Source of the DNA: Microbacterium sp. MYb62
Lineage (GTDB): Bacteria; Actinomycetota; Actinomycetes; Actinomycetales; Microbacteriaceae
DNA: 64,000 bases
Assembly: GCF_002979475.1 (NCBI RefSeq)
Contig: NZ_PCOY01000002.1
Location: 310,001-374,000 of the forward strand
Direction: 5' to 3'
Shown: in pieces, positions 1 through 8,043 of the stretch
Numbering within the stretch: position 1 is the first letter of the stretch
Layout of the letters: the number at the start of each line of letters is the position of its first letter
Program-made: the position numbers and the translations under genes
The notes under the pieces: generated by a model
The model's input: the letters and a program-made list of their open reading frames with translations, nothing else
Databases searched by the model: none
What the model was told of the DNA's origin: nothing

Positions 1-2
1 CC

Positions 3-1238
3 GAGATGCAGACCGCGGAGTTCATGGCCTCGCGCATCGACGACTTCGGCACCCCCGCGGCCTACAACCACTACGCCGTGGGGTGGGCGCATGCCATGAA
101 CACTCCGTACCAGTGGACGAAGCAGGTCGCCTCCCACTGGGGTGGCACCCGTACCGGCACGATCGTGCGCTGGCCGCGCGGCATCGACGCCGCCGGCGAG
201 ACCAGGCACCAGTTCCACCATGTCATCGACATCGCCCCGACCGTGCTCGAAGCGGCGGGAATCCCCGAGCCGACCTTCGTCAACGGCGTGCAGCAGCACC
301 CCTACGAGGGGATCAGCATGGCCTACTCCTTCGACGATGAGCAGGCGGAGGATCGACGCCGCACCCAGTACTTCGAGATGTTCGTCAACCGCGGCATCTA
401 CCACCAGGGATGGACGGCGGTCACTCGTCACTCGATCCCCTGGGATCAGGGCAAGCCGCTTCCCCCCATCGACGACGACGCATGGGAGCTCTACGGCCCC
501 GATGACTGGACGCAGGCGCATGACATCGCCGCCGACAACCCGGAGAAGCTGGCGCACCTGCAGCAGAAGTTCCTGCTGGAGGCGTCGAAGTACAAGGTGT
601 TCCCGCTCGACGATCGACGTATCGAGCGCTTCAACTCCGACCTCGCCGGGCGGCCCACCCTCATCCACGGTGACCGTCAGCTGCTTTTCGGCGGAATGGG
701 CCGACTGACCGAGAACGTCGTGCTCAACGTCAAGAACAAGTCCCACGCGATCACCGCCGATGTGACCGTGGGAGACGGGGCCACGGGCGTCGTGGTCGCG
801 CAGGGCGGCGCGTTCGGCGGCTGGGCGATCTACCTCGACGAGGGGAAGCCCACCTACTGCTACAACCTGTTCGGCATGCAGCGCACGTACGTCCGGAGCG
901 CACAGCCGCTCGCTTCCGGAGACCATCAGGTGCGCCTCGAGTTCGATTACGACGGGGGCGGCCTGGGAAAGGGCGCCACCGCCGAACTCTATCTCGACGG
1001 CGCCAAGGTCGCGACAGGACGCATCGAGGCCACGGTGCCGTTGGCGTTCTCGGGCGATGAGACCACCGACGTCGGCTCCGACACCGGTACTCCGGTCAGT
1101 GAGGACTACGACACGCGCGGCAGCGTCTTCACCGGGCGCGTCCACCGCGTGCAGATCGATCTCGGCGACGATGCCCATGCGCATGATCACCTCATCCCCA
1201 TCGAGGATCGGATGCGGATCATCACGACGCGGCAGTGA
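3..1238 (+). CDS. arylsulfatase, C-terminal part (5' end outside window)
   Basis: The frame is open from the first full codon, so the N-terminus with the formylglycine CxPxR motif lies upstream of the window. The visible part starts in the stretch typical of AtsA-type arylsulfatases: NHYAVGWAHAMNTPYQW, then TKQVASHWGG and GTIVRWPRGI. These supply conserved Lys and His residues of the sulfatase active site. MSSTSP-like HVIDIAPTVLEAAGIP follows, also typical of the family. The C-terminal half, about 200 residues, is a beta-rich extension ending in the stop. The enzyme would hydrolyse sulfate esters. The exact substrate cannot be read from this fragment. A phosphotransferase follows 91 bp later on the same strand and appears unrelated. 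Confidence 0.9.
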   Translation, partial: EMQTAEFMASRIDDFGTPAAYNHYAVGWAHAMNTPYQWTKQVASHWGGTRTGTIVRWPRGIDAAGETRHQFHHVIDIAPTVLEAAGIPEPTFVNGVQQHPYEGISMAYSFDDEQAEDRRRTQYFEMFVNRGIYHQGWTAVTRHSIPWDQGKPLPPIDDDAWELYGPDDWTQAHDIAADNPEKLAHLQQKFLLEASKYKVFPLDDRRIERFNSDLAGRPTLIHGDRQLLFGGMGRLTENVVLNVKNKSHAITADVTVGDGATGVVVAQGGAFGGWAIYLDEGKPTYCYNLFGMQRTYVRSAQPLASGDHQVRLEFDYDGGGLGKGATAELYLDGAKVATGRIEATVPLAFSGDETTDVGSDTGTPVSEDYDTRGSVFTGRVHRVQIDLGDDAHAHDHLIPIEDRMRIITTRQ

Positions 1239-1329
1239 GATCCGGCGAGAGCGTCGTCCGCTGCCGCTGATCCGAGTGCCACCGGCACGCCAGGCCGAAC
1301 CGTCGAGGGTGCCACGGTTGGATGGGCGT

Positions 1330-2139
1330 ATGAGCCACGAAGAGACCCTGGCGGGCGGCAATGCCGGTGGGCCGGTCGTGAAGGTCGACGGCACGGTGCG
1401 CAAGACATGGGGCGACAGCACGCCGAGCGTCGTGGCCTTCATGGAGTTCGTGCGGAGCCGCGGTGTCGACCTGCCTGTGCCGATGGGGAGGGACGAGCAG
1501 GGGCGTCAGGTCATGGAGTTCATCCCCGGCCGACTCGCGATGCACGGGGAGCCGCTGTCACATGCGGAGCTCCGCAGGGTGGGGGAGATGGTGCGTGCGA
1601 TCCACGACGCGAGCGCCGACTTCATCCCGCCCTCGGAGGCCCGGTGGGAGACCGCGATCGCGGCGCCCGGCGCCGATCTGGTGTGCCACAACGATCTGGC
1701 TCCGTGGAACCTGATGGTCGGGGACCGATGGGTCTTCATCGACTGGGACGGCGCTGCGCCGAGTACGCGACTGTGGGATCTCGCCTATGCGGCGCAGGCC
1801 TTCACCCTGTCCCGCGTCGACAGCCCTCCCGAGCGTGCGGCGAGCGACCTGAGTGCGTTCGTCGACGGCTACGGTGCCGACGATGAGCTCCGCGCTGCGC
1901 TGCCGGAGGTCATGACGCGACGAGCGGCGGCGATGTTCGAGCTGCTCCGGTCGGGCCACGCAGAACATCGGGAGCCCTGGGGGACCATGTTCAGCGAGGG
2001 CCATGGAGCGCACTGGGCAGCCGTGGTCGACTATGCGGCTGCGCATCAGGCGGTGTGGCGCGAGGCGGTGGCGGGTCCGGATGCGCCTTCCGGTCTCAGG
2101 GGATCGGCACCGCGCGGTCGGCACCGAGGCGCTTCATGA
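1330..2139 (+). CDS. APH-family phosphotransferase (aminoglycoside phosphotransferase-like)
   Basis: A 269-aa kinase-fold protein. It carries the Brenner motif HNDLAPWN (H-x-D-x4-N, catalytic loop, about residues 121-128) and the metal-binding IDWDGA shortly after, which is the signature of the APH/choline-kinase group. The nucleotide-binding N-lobe is short, about 85 residues. ATG 1330 is chosen because the upstream extension of the frame is arginine-rich and shadows the sulfatase. The substrate is unknown. Such stand-alone actinobacterial APH proteins often do not confer resistance, so no drug target is inferred. The 3' end overlaps the converging Lrp gene by 44 bp. Confidence 0.8.
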   Translation: MSHEETLAGGNAGGPVVKVDGTVRKTWGDSTPSVVAFMEFVRSRGVDLPVPMGRDEQGRQVMEFIPGRLAMHGEPLSHAELRRVGEMVRAIHDASADFIPPSEARWETAIAAPGADLVCHNDLAPWNLMVGDRWVFIDWDGAAPSTRLWDLAYAAQAFTLSRVDSPPERAASDLSAFVDGYGADDELRAALPEVMTRRAAAMFELLRSGHAEHREPWGTMFSEGHGAHWAAVVDYAAAHQAVWREAVAGPDAPSGLRGSAPRGRHRGAS

Positions 2140-2551
2140 CCATGGTCGAGGTGAGGCGCTGCACGCCGGGCAGGGCACCGAGCGTGTTGTCGTAGAGCTC
2201 CTGGTAGGCGCCCATGTCGCGGGTGAGGATACGCAGCATGTAGTCCGGGTCGCCGAACAGGCGCTGCGCCTCGACGACGGCGGGAATCGCCACCACCGCC
2301 TCCTCGAACGCGATGATCGTGTCCTTGTCGGTGCGCCCGATCGTGGCGAAGACGATCGCCTCGAATGTGAGCCCGACCGCCTTCGGGGCCACCACCGCAC
2401 GGTACCGCTCGATCGCGCCGGACTGCTCCAGTTCCTTGAGTCGGCGGTGGCAGGCGGAGAGGCTCAGACCGACGTGCGAGGCCAGGTTCGTCGCGCTCAT
2501 CCGTCCGTCATCCTGCAGTAGAGAGAGGATCTCCCGATCAAGTGCGTCCAT
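2096..2551 (-). CDS. Lrp/AsnC-family transcriptional regulator
   Basis: 151 aa, the usual Lrp length. The N-terminal winged HTH runs from MDALDREILSLLQDDGR to about residue 60. The C-terminal RAM/ligand-binding domain ends with QRLTSTMVMKRLG. ATG 2551 is chosen because family members start with the M-D-x-x-D pattern seen here. The 29 upstream residues of the longer frame are not Lrp-like. The gene is divergent from the LysE-type exporter, with 98 bp between the starts. That layout recalls LysG/LrpC-exporter pairs, in which the regulator senses an amino acid and activates its export. Regulation of the neighbour is inference. Confidence 0.9.
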   Translation of the reverse strand: MDALDREILSLLQDDGRMSATNLASHVGLSLSACHRRLKELEQSGAIERYRAVVAPKAVGLTFEAIVFATIGRTDKDTIIAFEEAVVAIPAVVEAQRLFGDPDYMLRILTRDMGAYQELYDNTLGALPGVQRLTSTMVMKRLGADRAVPIP

Positions 2552-2649
2552 GTCGACAATTCTTGCAGGTTCATCGCGAGATCGGTCGAAGAAACGAAGC
2601 ACCTTTCGCCTGATCGTTCGTAGTCTCTTCCTCGACACGAGGAGGATCG

Positions 2650-3273
2650 ATGGACATCGCGCTGGTCATGCAGTTCTGGGTGGTCGCCGTCATGCTCGCG
2701 CTGACCCCGGGCGCCGATTGGGCGTACGCGATCTCGGCGGGCCTGCGTGCCCGCTCGATCGCCCCGTCGATCCTCGGGATGATCGCCGGGTACACCGTCG
2801 TGATCGTCGCGGTGGCGATGGGCCTCGGTGCGCTGGTCACCGCGTATCCCTTCACTCTCACGACGCTGACGGTGGTCGGCGCGCTGTACCTGATCTTCCT
2901 CGGAGCCACGACGCTGGCGAGCCGGCCGGCGCCGATCGCCGAGAGCGGCGAGCAGATCGCGACGGGCGGATGGGCGCAGTTCCTGCGCGGTTCGGGCGTG
3001 AGCGGGATCAATCCCAAGGGTCTCCTGCTGCTCCTCGCCCTGCTCCCGCAGTTCACGAGTGCGGACGGCTGGTCGTCGACGACGCAGATGCTCGCGCTCG
3101 GTGGCCTCCATCTCGTCAACATCGCCGTCGTCTACACGACCGTCGGACTGCTCGCCCGTCGGCTGCTGCGCACGCGTCCGCGCGCGAGTTCGGTGGTCAC
3201 CCGGATCGCCGGCATCGCCATGACCGTCATCGGCGTCGGGATCCTCGTCGAGCAGGTGATCGAGTGGCTATGA
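2650..3273 (+). CDS. LysE/RhtB-family amino-acid exporter
   Basis: 207 aa with about five to six hydrophobic helices. The N-terminus has the family pattern, with LTPGADWAYAISAGLR around residues 18-33 (canonical: T-P-G-P-x at the end of helix 1). A central loop FLRGSGVSGINPKGLLLLLALLP holds the conserved N-P-K element. The family exports amino acids or homoserine lactone-like metabolites by proton antiport. An AGGAGG-like ribosome binding site (GAGGATCG) precedes ATG 2650. Divergent pairing with an Lrp regulator supports amino-acid efflux. The particular substrate is not determinable. Confidence 0.9.
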   Translation: MDIALVMQFWVVAVMLALTPGADWAYAISAGLRARSIAPSILGMIAGYTVVIVAVAMGLGALVTAYPFTLTTLTVVGALYLIFLGATTLASRPAPIAESGEQIATGGWAQFLRGSGVSGINPKGLLLLLALLPQFTSADGWSSTTQMLALGGLHLVNIAVVYTTVGLLARRLLRTRPRASSVVTRIAGIAMTVIGVGILVEQVIEWL

Positions 3274-3376
3274 GTCGTGCGTTTTCCCCGGTCGACGCAG
3301 GCCTCTACCCCGCACCGTCGAGGTAGCGTCGAAGGGCGGACTGCGATCGGCGGGAGATGAGGACGGTGTGACTTCC

Positions 3377-3856
3377 ATGGTGCGTACGACCACTGCGCTT
3401 CGGCTCCTGCTGCCGGCCTTCCTGCTCGGCGCGATCGTCGCGATCTCGTTCCTGGAGGCGCCGCTGAAGTTCCTCGCCCCCGGTGTCACCATCCCGATCG
3501 GGCTCGGTATCGGGCGGCTCGTCTTCACGGCGTTGAATGTGATCGCCGGCGTCGTGCTGCTCGTGCTCACGGGCGTGAACGTGCGCGCGAGGGCCGGCCG
3601 TGCGGCACTGGGCATCCTCGGTTCGATCTGGGTCGTGTACCTCGTCGAGGTGGCGGGCATCCGTCCGGTACTCAATCAGCGCAGCGACCTGGTCATCGCA
3701 GGCGCTGAGTCACCGGGGACGAACGGGGCGCACTACGCGTACATCGTCGCGGAAGTAGCCATCGTCGGGCTTCTGGTCGCGCTGATCGTCGTCACTTCGC
3801 GGTTGGTGTTCACCCCGCACGATCCTCGGGAATCCGAGGGTGAAGGAGCGCTCTGA
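3377..3856 (+). CDS. small four-helix integral membrane protein, unknown function
   Basis: About 159 aa from ATG 3377, or 162 aa from GTG 3368. I do not recognise the family with certainty. Four hydrophobic segments are visible: LRLLLPAFLLGAIVAISFL, the stretch ending LVFTALNVIAGVVLLVLTG, LGILGSIWVVYLVEVAG, and YIVAEVAIVGLLVALIVV. A conserved-looking FLEAPLKFLAPGV loop follows helix 1. DUF4149/TMEM205-type proteins have a similar layout, which is a weak guess. The gene stands alone between the exporter and the convergent rhamnose mutarotase, whose stop is only 3 bp beyond its own. Confidence 0.65.
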   Translation: MVRTTTALRLLLPAFLLGAIVAISFLEAPLKFLAPGVTIPIGLGIGRLVFTALNVIAGVVLLVLTGVNVRARAGRAALGILGSIWVVYLVEVAGIRPVLNQRSDLVIAGAESPGTNGAHYAYIVAEVAIVGLLVALIVVTSRLVFTPHDPRESEGEGAL

Positions 3857-3859
3857 CGC

Positions 3860-4204
3860 TCAGGTCGCCGACGCCGTGAGCTGGTCCTGGAGGTTGAAGA
3901 CCTCGACGAGGGGTGTGGCGGCCTGATCGGCGCGGCCCTCGAGGCCGACGAAGAACTCCGACATCGAAGCCTCCCACCGGGCGGCGACCGTCGAGGCGGC
4001 GAGGTAGGCGCGTGCGGCGGCGTCGTCGTCGGTCTCGTAGTAGCCGAACAGGCGTCCTTCCTCGCCGAGGAAGATCGAGTAGTTGCGGCGGCCGGACGCC
4101 GCGATCTCGGCGAGCATCTCCGGCCAGACCGGGCTGTGGCGGGCGATGTACTCCGCGATCATGTCGGGGGCGATCTGCAGTTGGAAGGCGACGCGCGCGG
4201 TCAT
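3860..4204 (-). CDS. rhaM: L-rhamnose mutarotase
   Basis: 114 aa, the normal length for this dimeric alpha/beta-barrel epimerase. It interconverts alpha- and beta-L-rhamnopyranose before isomerisation. Diagnostic segments are RHSPVWPEML (about 23-32, with the active-site His), NYSIFLGEEGRLFGYYE (about 41-57) and the R-W region near residue 77. The canonical RWW of the E. coli enzyme reads RWE here. It is the first gene of a minus-strand unit facing a LacI gene and a sugar ABC importer of the RhaSTPQ type. A LacI-type operator-like sequence lies 48-59 bp upstream of its start. Called rhaU in rhizobia. Confidence 0.9.
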   Translation of the reverse strand: MTARVAFQLQIAPDMIAEYIARHSPVWPEMLAEIAASGRRNYSIFLGEEGRLFGYYETDDDAAARAYLAASTVAARWEASMSEFFVGLEGRADQAATPLVEVFNLQDQLTASAT

Positions 4205-4251
4205 CCTTCCTCCTTCACGGGTGGGGGAGCTGAAGCTCGGGCCAGCGGGTA

Positions 4252-4263
4252 TGAAACGATTCA
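4252..4263. promoter_or_regulatory. LacI-type operator upstream of rhaM
   Basis: TGAAACGATTCA is an imperfect palindrome with central CG, the hallmark of LacI/GalR-family operators. It matches the perfect site in front of the importer operon (TGAATCGATTCA) at 11 of 12 positions. It lies between the LacI stop and the rhaM start, where it could control rhaM. Joint control by the adjacent LacI protein is inferred from this match. Confidence 0.65.
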
Positions 4264-4289
4264 GACACTACTGCACGCGCGGGGCTCCG

Positions 4290-5324
4290 TCAAGGAGCGC
4301 GCGTGGCCGCGACGTTCGCCGGGGCAGTGGATCGTCGCGCCATGAGCTCGGGTTGGAACACGGTCTGCCGGGGGATGAGGTCGGGGTCATCCGACTCCTC
4401 GAGCAGCACACGCAGGGCTGTGCGGCCGATCATGCCGCTCGGCTGGCGGATGGACGTCAGGGGGACCGCGGCAGCGGCGGCGAACGAGATGTCGTCGAAG
4501 CCCATCAGCGCGATCTCGTCGGGCACCAGCATCCGGCCGTCGACGATCAGCGACTGGAGCAGGCCCAGCGCGAGCAGGTCGTTCGCCGCGAACATCGCCT
4601 CCGGCCACTCCCTGCGGGGGCGGCGCAGCACCCGCTCGCCCACGGCCACGCCCTCCTCGACGGTCATCGCGTCGGTGGCGAACACCTCGATCTCGACGGA
4701 GTCCAGTGCGTTGTCCGCGGCGACCCGCGCCCCGGCGAGCCGGTCGGTGACCTGGCGCATGTCCATGGGGCCGCCGATGAAGGCGATGCGGCGGCGCCCG
4801 GTGGCGATGAGGTGCTCGACGGCCATCCTGCCCCCGGCGACAGAGTCGACGGACACCGAGCTGAAGCGGCTGTTGCCGCCGAACCGGTCGACGAGGACGG
4901 CGCGGATGCCGCGGGAGCGCAGGCGCTCGAGGCGCGGGTGGATGTCGCCGTACGGCGAGATGAGCACGCCGCGCACCTGCTGCTCCTCGAAGAGATCGAG
5001 GTACATGCGCTCGCGGTCGGAGTCCTCGTCGGTGTTGCCGTACAGGACCGCGATGTTGTGCCGCGACGCCTCGTCCTCGGCTCCCCGCACCACGTCGTTG
5101 AAGAACGGGTTCTGCCCGTTGAGCACGACGAATCCGACGGTCGTGCTCACGCCGGCGCGGAGCTTGCGGGCGGCGTCGTTGCGCACGTATCCGAGCTCTT
5201 CGATGACCTTCAGCACGCGCTCGGCGGAATCGGGCGACACGGTGTCCGGACGGTTGAGCACGTTCGACACCGTGCCGACCGAGACGCCGGCCGCCTGCGC
5301 GACGTCTCTGATGCTCACCACCAT
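4290..5324 (-). CDS. LacI-family regulator of the rhamnose locus
   Basis: 344 aa. The N-terminal HTH reads SIRDVAQAAGVSVGTVSNVLNR and is followed by the hinge helix with RKLRAGVSTTVGFVV. The rest is a periplasmic-binding-protein-like effector domain with VDRFGG, GHLIATGRRRIAFIGG-like and ALMGFDDISF segments. ATG 5324 is chosen because family members start a few residues before the HTH. The longer frame upstream is not protein-like. It sits between rhaM and the divergent importer operon, and matching operators lie in front of both. It is therefore most likely the L-rhamnose-responsive repressor. The effector is inferred from context. Confidence 0.9.
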   Translation of the reverse strand: MVVSIRDVAQAAGVSVGTVSNVLNRPDTVSPDSAERVLKVIEELGYVRNDAARKLRAGVSTTVGFVVLNGQNPFFNDVVRGAEDEASRHNIAVLYGNTDEDSDRERMYLDLFEEQQVRGVLISPYGDIHPRLERLRSRGIRAVLVDRFGGNSRFSSVSVDSVAGGRMAVEHLIATGRRRIAFIGGPMDMRQVTDRLAGARVAADNALDSVEIEVFATDAMTVEEGVAVGERVLRRPRREWPEAMFAANDLLALGLLQSLIVDGRMLVPDEIALMGFDDISFAAAAAVPLTSIRQPSGMIGRTALRVLLEESDDPDLIPRQTVFQPELMARRSTAPANVAATRAP

Positions 5325-5435
5325 GGGTACTCCTTCGCCGGCATGGCGTCGACCGTGTCCGGACTGTGACGTGTGTGGCCGGACTGTGACTTGACCGGCG
5401 ACGAATTCGATGCCTACAGTATCCCTGAATCGCAT

Positions 5436-5449
5436 ATGAATCGATTCAT
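5436..5449. promoter_or_regulatory. LacI-type operator upstream of the importer operon
   Basis: ATGAATCGATTCAT is a perfect 14-bp palindrome with a central CG step. It lies 31 bp before the importer GTG start and 112 bp from the lacI start. A further half-site TGAATCG begins at 5426. The core matches the site before rhaM at 11 of 12 bases. It is suitably placed to repress the importer operon, and possibly lacI as well. Confidence 0.75.
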
Positions 5450-5479
5450 CCCGATCCCAACCTCGATGAGGAGGCACCC

Positions 5480-7015
5480 GTGCCCAGCGATGCCGCACCC
5501 GTGGTCCTCGAGCTCTCCAAGGTCGTGAAGTCGTTCGGCGCAGTGGTGGCATTGCGTTCGGGCAGCCTTCGGCTCTCGGCCGGTTCGATTCACGCGCTCA
5601 TTGGCGAGAACGGCGCAGGAAAGTCCACGCTCGTCAAGATCGTGGCAGGGCTCTACCGCCGTGACGGCGGCGGGTTCCAGCTCGAGGGCGAAGACGTCGA
5701 CTTCGTGTCGACGGCGCAGTCCAAGGCCGCCGGAATCGCCGTGATCTACCAGGAGCCGACGCTGTTCCCCGACCTGACCGTCACCGAGAACATCTTCATG
5801 GGCCGGCAGCCGGTCGGGCGTTTCGGCCGGATCGACCGCAAGGCCATGCGGCACGAGGTCGAGCGGCTGTTCACGCGGCTCGGCGTCACGATCGACCCCG
5901 ACCGTCCCGCAGAGGGACTCTCGATCGCCGACCAGCAGGTCATCGAGATCGCGAAGGCCGTCTCGCTCGACGCCAAGGTGCTGATCATGGACGAGCCCAC
6001 CGCGGCCCTGTCGGGTGTCGAGGTGGAGCGGCTGTTCGTCATCGCCCGCAGCCTGCGCGACGAGGGGAGGGGCCTGATCTTCATCTCCCACCGCTTCGAT
6101 GAGGTCTTCGCCCTGTGCGACACGGTCACCGTCATGCGCGACGGTGCCTACATCGCCACGACGTCGATCGCCGAGACCACCCCGGCGGAGCTGGTGCGCC
6201 AGATGGTCGGCCGCGACGTCACCGAGCTCTTCCCCAAGATGGAGTCGACGATCGGGGAGCCGCTGCTCGAGGTCGAGAACCTGACCAGCCCCGGCATCTT
6301 CCACGACATCTCCTTCACGGTGCGTGCGGGAGAGATCGTCGGACTCGCCGGCCTCGTCGGCGCCGGCCGCAGCGAGGTGGCGCGTGCCGTGTTCGGCGTC
6401 GACGACTACCGCGAAGGCAGCGTCACCATGAAGGGCAGGCGGATCCCCCGCTCGCGCCCGACCGAGGCGATGCGCGCCGGACTGGCGCTGGTCCCCGAGG
6501 ATCGACGCAAGCAGGGCCTCGTGATCGAATCCGGTGTCGGGCGGAACATCACGACCGCCATCCGCCGCCGCCTCTCCCGCTTCGGGCTGATCACGACCGG
6601 TCTCGAGAACCGCGCCGCCCGGGAGTGGGCGAGCCGACTCGAGGTGAAGGCGCACGCCCTCGACACCGTCGCGGCGACGCTCTCCGGCGGCAACCAGCAG
6701 AAGGTCGTGCTCGCGAAGTGGCTGGCGACGCAGCCCGACGTGCTCATCATCGACGAGCCCACCCGAGGGATCGACGTCGGCACCAAAGCCGAAGTGCACC
6801 GACTGCTGTCGCAGCTCGCCGTCGAGGGCAAGGGCATCCTCATGATCTCCTCCGAGCTTCCCGAGGTGCTGGGCATGGCGGATCGGGTGCTGGTCATGCG
6901 CGAAGGGCGGATCACCGCCGAGCTCGATCGCGCGGACGCCACCTCGGAGAACGTCATGTTCGCCGCCACGCACGCGTCACCGCAGGCAACCATCGACGCG
7001 GGGGAGAACTCGTGA
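5480..7015 (+). CDS. rhaT: sugar ABC importer ATP-binding protein, RhaT/RbsA type
   Basis: 511 aa with two fused ABC domains, as in ribose/rhamnose importers. Domain 1 has Walker A GENGAGKST near residue 47, signature LSIADQQ and Walker B VLIMDEPTAAL. Domain 2 has the degenerate Walker A typical of the family (GLVGAGRSE), signature LSGGNQQKV and Walker B VLIIDEPTRGID. GTG 5480 is preceded by GAGGAGG, a strong ribosome binding site. It is the first gene of a four-gene operon with two permeases and a binding protein. The neighbouring rhamnose mutarotase and shared operators point to L-rhamnose. Other pentoses or deoxyhexoses remain possible. Confidence 0.92.
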   Translation: MPSDAAPVVLELSKVVKSFGAVVALRSGSLRLSAGSIHALIGENGAGKSTLVKIVAGLYRRDGGGFQLEGEDVDFVSTAQSKAAGIAVIYQEPTLFPDLTVTENIFMGRQPVGRFGRIDRKAMRHEVERLFTRLGVTIDPDRPAEGLSIADQQVIEIAKAVSLDAKVLIMDEPTAALSGVEVERLFVIARSLRDEGRGLIFISHRFDEVFALCDTVTVMRDGAYIATTSIAETTPAELVRQMVGRDVTELFPKMESTIGEPLLEVENLTSPGIFHDISFTVRAGEIVGLAGLVGAGRSEVARAVFGVDDYREGSVTMKGRRIPRSRPTEAMRAGLALVPEDRRKQGLVIESGVGRNITTAIRRRLSRFGLITTGLENRAAREWASRLEVKAHALDTVAATLSGGNQQKVVLAKWLATQPDVLIIDEPTRGIDVGTKAEVHRLLSQLAVEGKGILMISSELPEVLGMADRVLVMREGRITAELDRADATSENVMFAATHASPQATIDAGENS

Positions 7016-8043
7016 GCATGACCAGCACGACCCGCATCCCGGTATCGGGTCTCACCAGACACATCGGTGCGCTCGGCAAGGCGCGGGAGTTCGGGATCCT
7101 GATCGCGCTCGCCCTCGTCGTGATCGCCGCCACGGCCAAGAACCCCGCGTTCCTGTTCAGCGCCGACGGCTGGCGCGACCTGCTGCTGACCCCGTCGATC
7201 CTGGTGCTCGTCGCCATCGGCCAGGCATTCGTGATCATCACCCGCAACGTCGACCTCTCGGTCGGCTCGGTGATGGGTCTCTCGGCCTATCTCACCGGTC
7301 GCATGTTCATCGACTTCCCCGGCATCCCGATCCCGGTCGTGGTGGTGTGCGCCGTGCTCTTCGGCGCCGCCCTCGGCCTCATCAACGGTGCGCTGGTGGC
7401 GTTCGCGCGCGTGCCCGCCATGGTGATCACGCTCGGGACCCTGTACGCCTACCGCGGCATCAATGTCATCTGGGCGGGCTCCACCCGCGTCAACGCCTCG
7501 GACATGCCCAAGGACTTCCTCGCCATCGGCACGGGGCAGCTCCTCACGATCCCGATCCTCGCGATCGTCGCGCTCGTGGTGCTGGCCGCGGCGGCCTGGT
7601 ACATGCGCAACACCCGCGGCGGACGCGAGTACTACGCGATCGGCTCCGACCCGGCGGCGGCCGAGCTCTACGGTCTGCGGGTCACCCGGCGGGTGCTGAC
7701 CGCATTCCTCCTCTCGGGCGCCCTCGCGGGCCTCGCGGGCGTGTTCTACGCGGCCAGGTACGGGTCGGTGAGCTCGCAGGCCGGTGCCGGCTGGGAGCTG
7801 GACGCCGTGGGCGCCGCCGTCATCGGCGGCATCGCGATCACGGGAGGGGTCGGCACGGTATGGGGCGCGGCCATCGGCGCGATGCTCCTGATGACGATCA
7901 ACCGCGCACTGCCGATCCTCGGCATCCCGGACTTCTGGCAGCGCGCCGTCGTCGGCGTGCTCATCATCGGGGCGATCGTGCTGGACCGCTGGCTGGCCGT
8001 ACGGCAGAGACGGCGACTCATCGAAGCGAGGGACGAGTCATGA
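7012..8043 (+). CDS. rhaP: sugar ABC importer permease, RhaP type
   Basis: 343 aa, BPD_transp_2 family, with about nine to ten hydrophobic helices. It has the family signature RNVDLSVGSVMGLSAYLTG after helix 3 and GGIAITGGVGTVWGA before the last helices. GTG 7012 overlaps the stop of the ATPase gene by 4 bp (GTGA), so the two are translationally coupled. ATG 7018 is an alternative start. It pairs with the next gene to form the heteromeric channel of the RhaSTPQ-like importer. Confidence 0.9.
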   Translation: MSMTSTTRIPVSGLTRHIGALGKAREFGILIALALVVIAATAKNPAFLFSADGWRDLLLTPSILVLVAIGQAFVIITRNVDLSVGSVMGLSAYLTGRMFIDFPGIPIPVVVVCAVLFGAALGLINGALVAFARVPAMVITLGTLYAYRGINVIWAGSTRVNASDMPKDFLAIGTGQLLTIPILAIVALVVLAAAAWYMRNTRGGREYYAIGSDPAAAELYGLRVTRRVLTAFLLSGALAGLAGVFYAARYGSVSSQAGAGWELDAVGAAVIGGIAITGGVGTVWGAAIGAMLLMTINRALPILGIPDFWQRAVVGVLIIGAIVLDRWLAVRQRRRLIEARDES

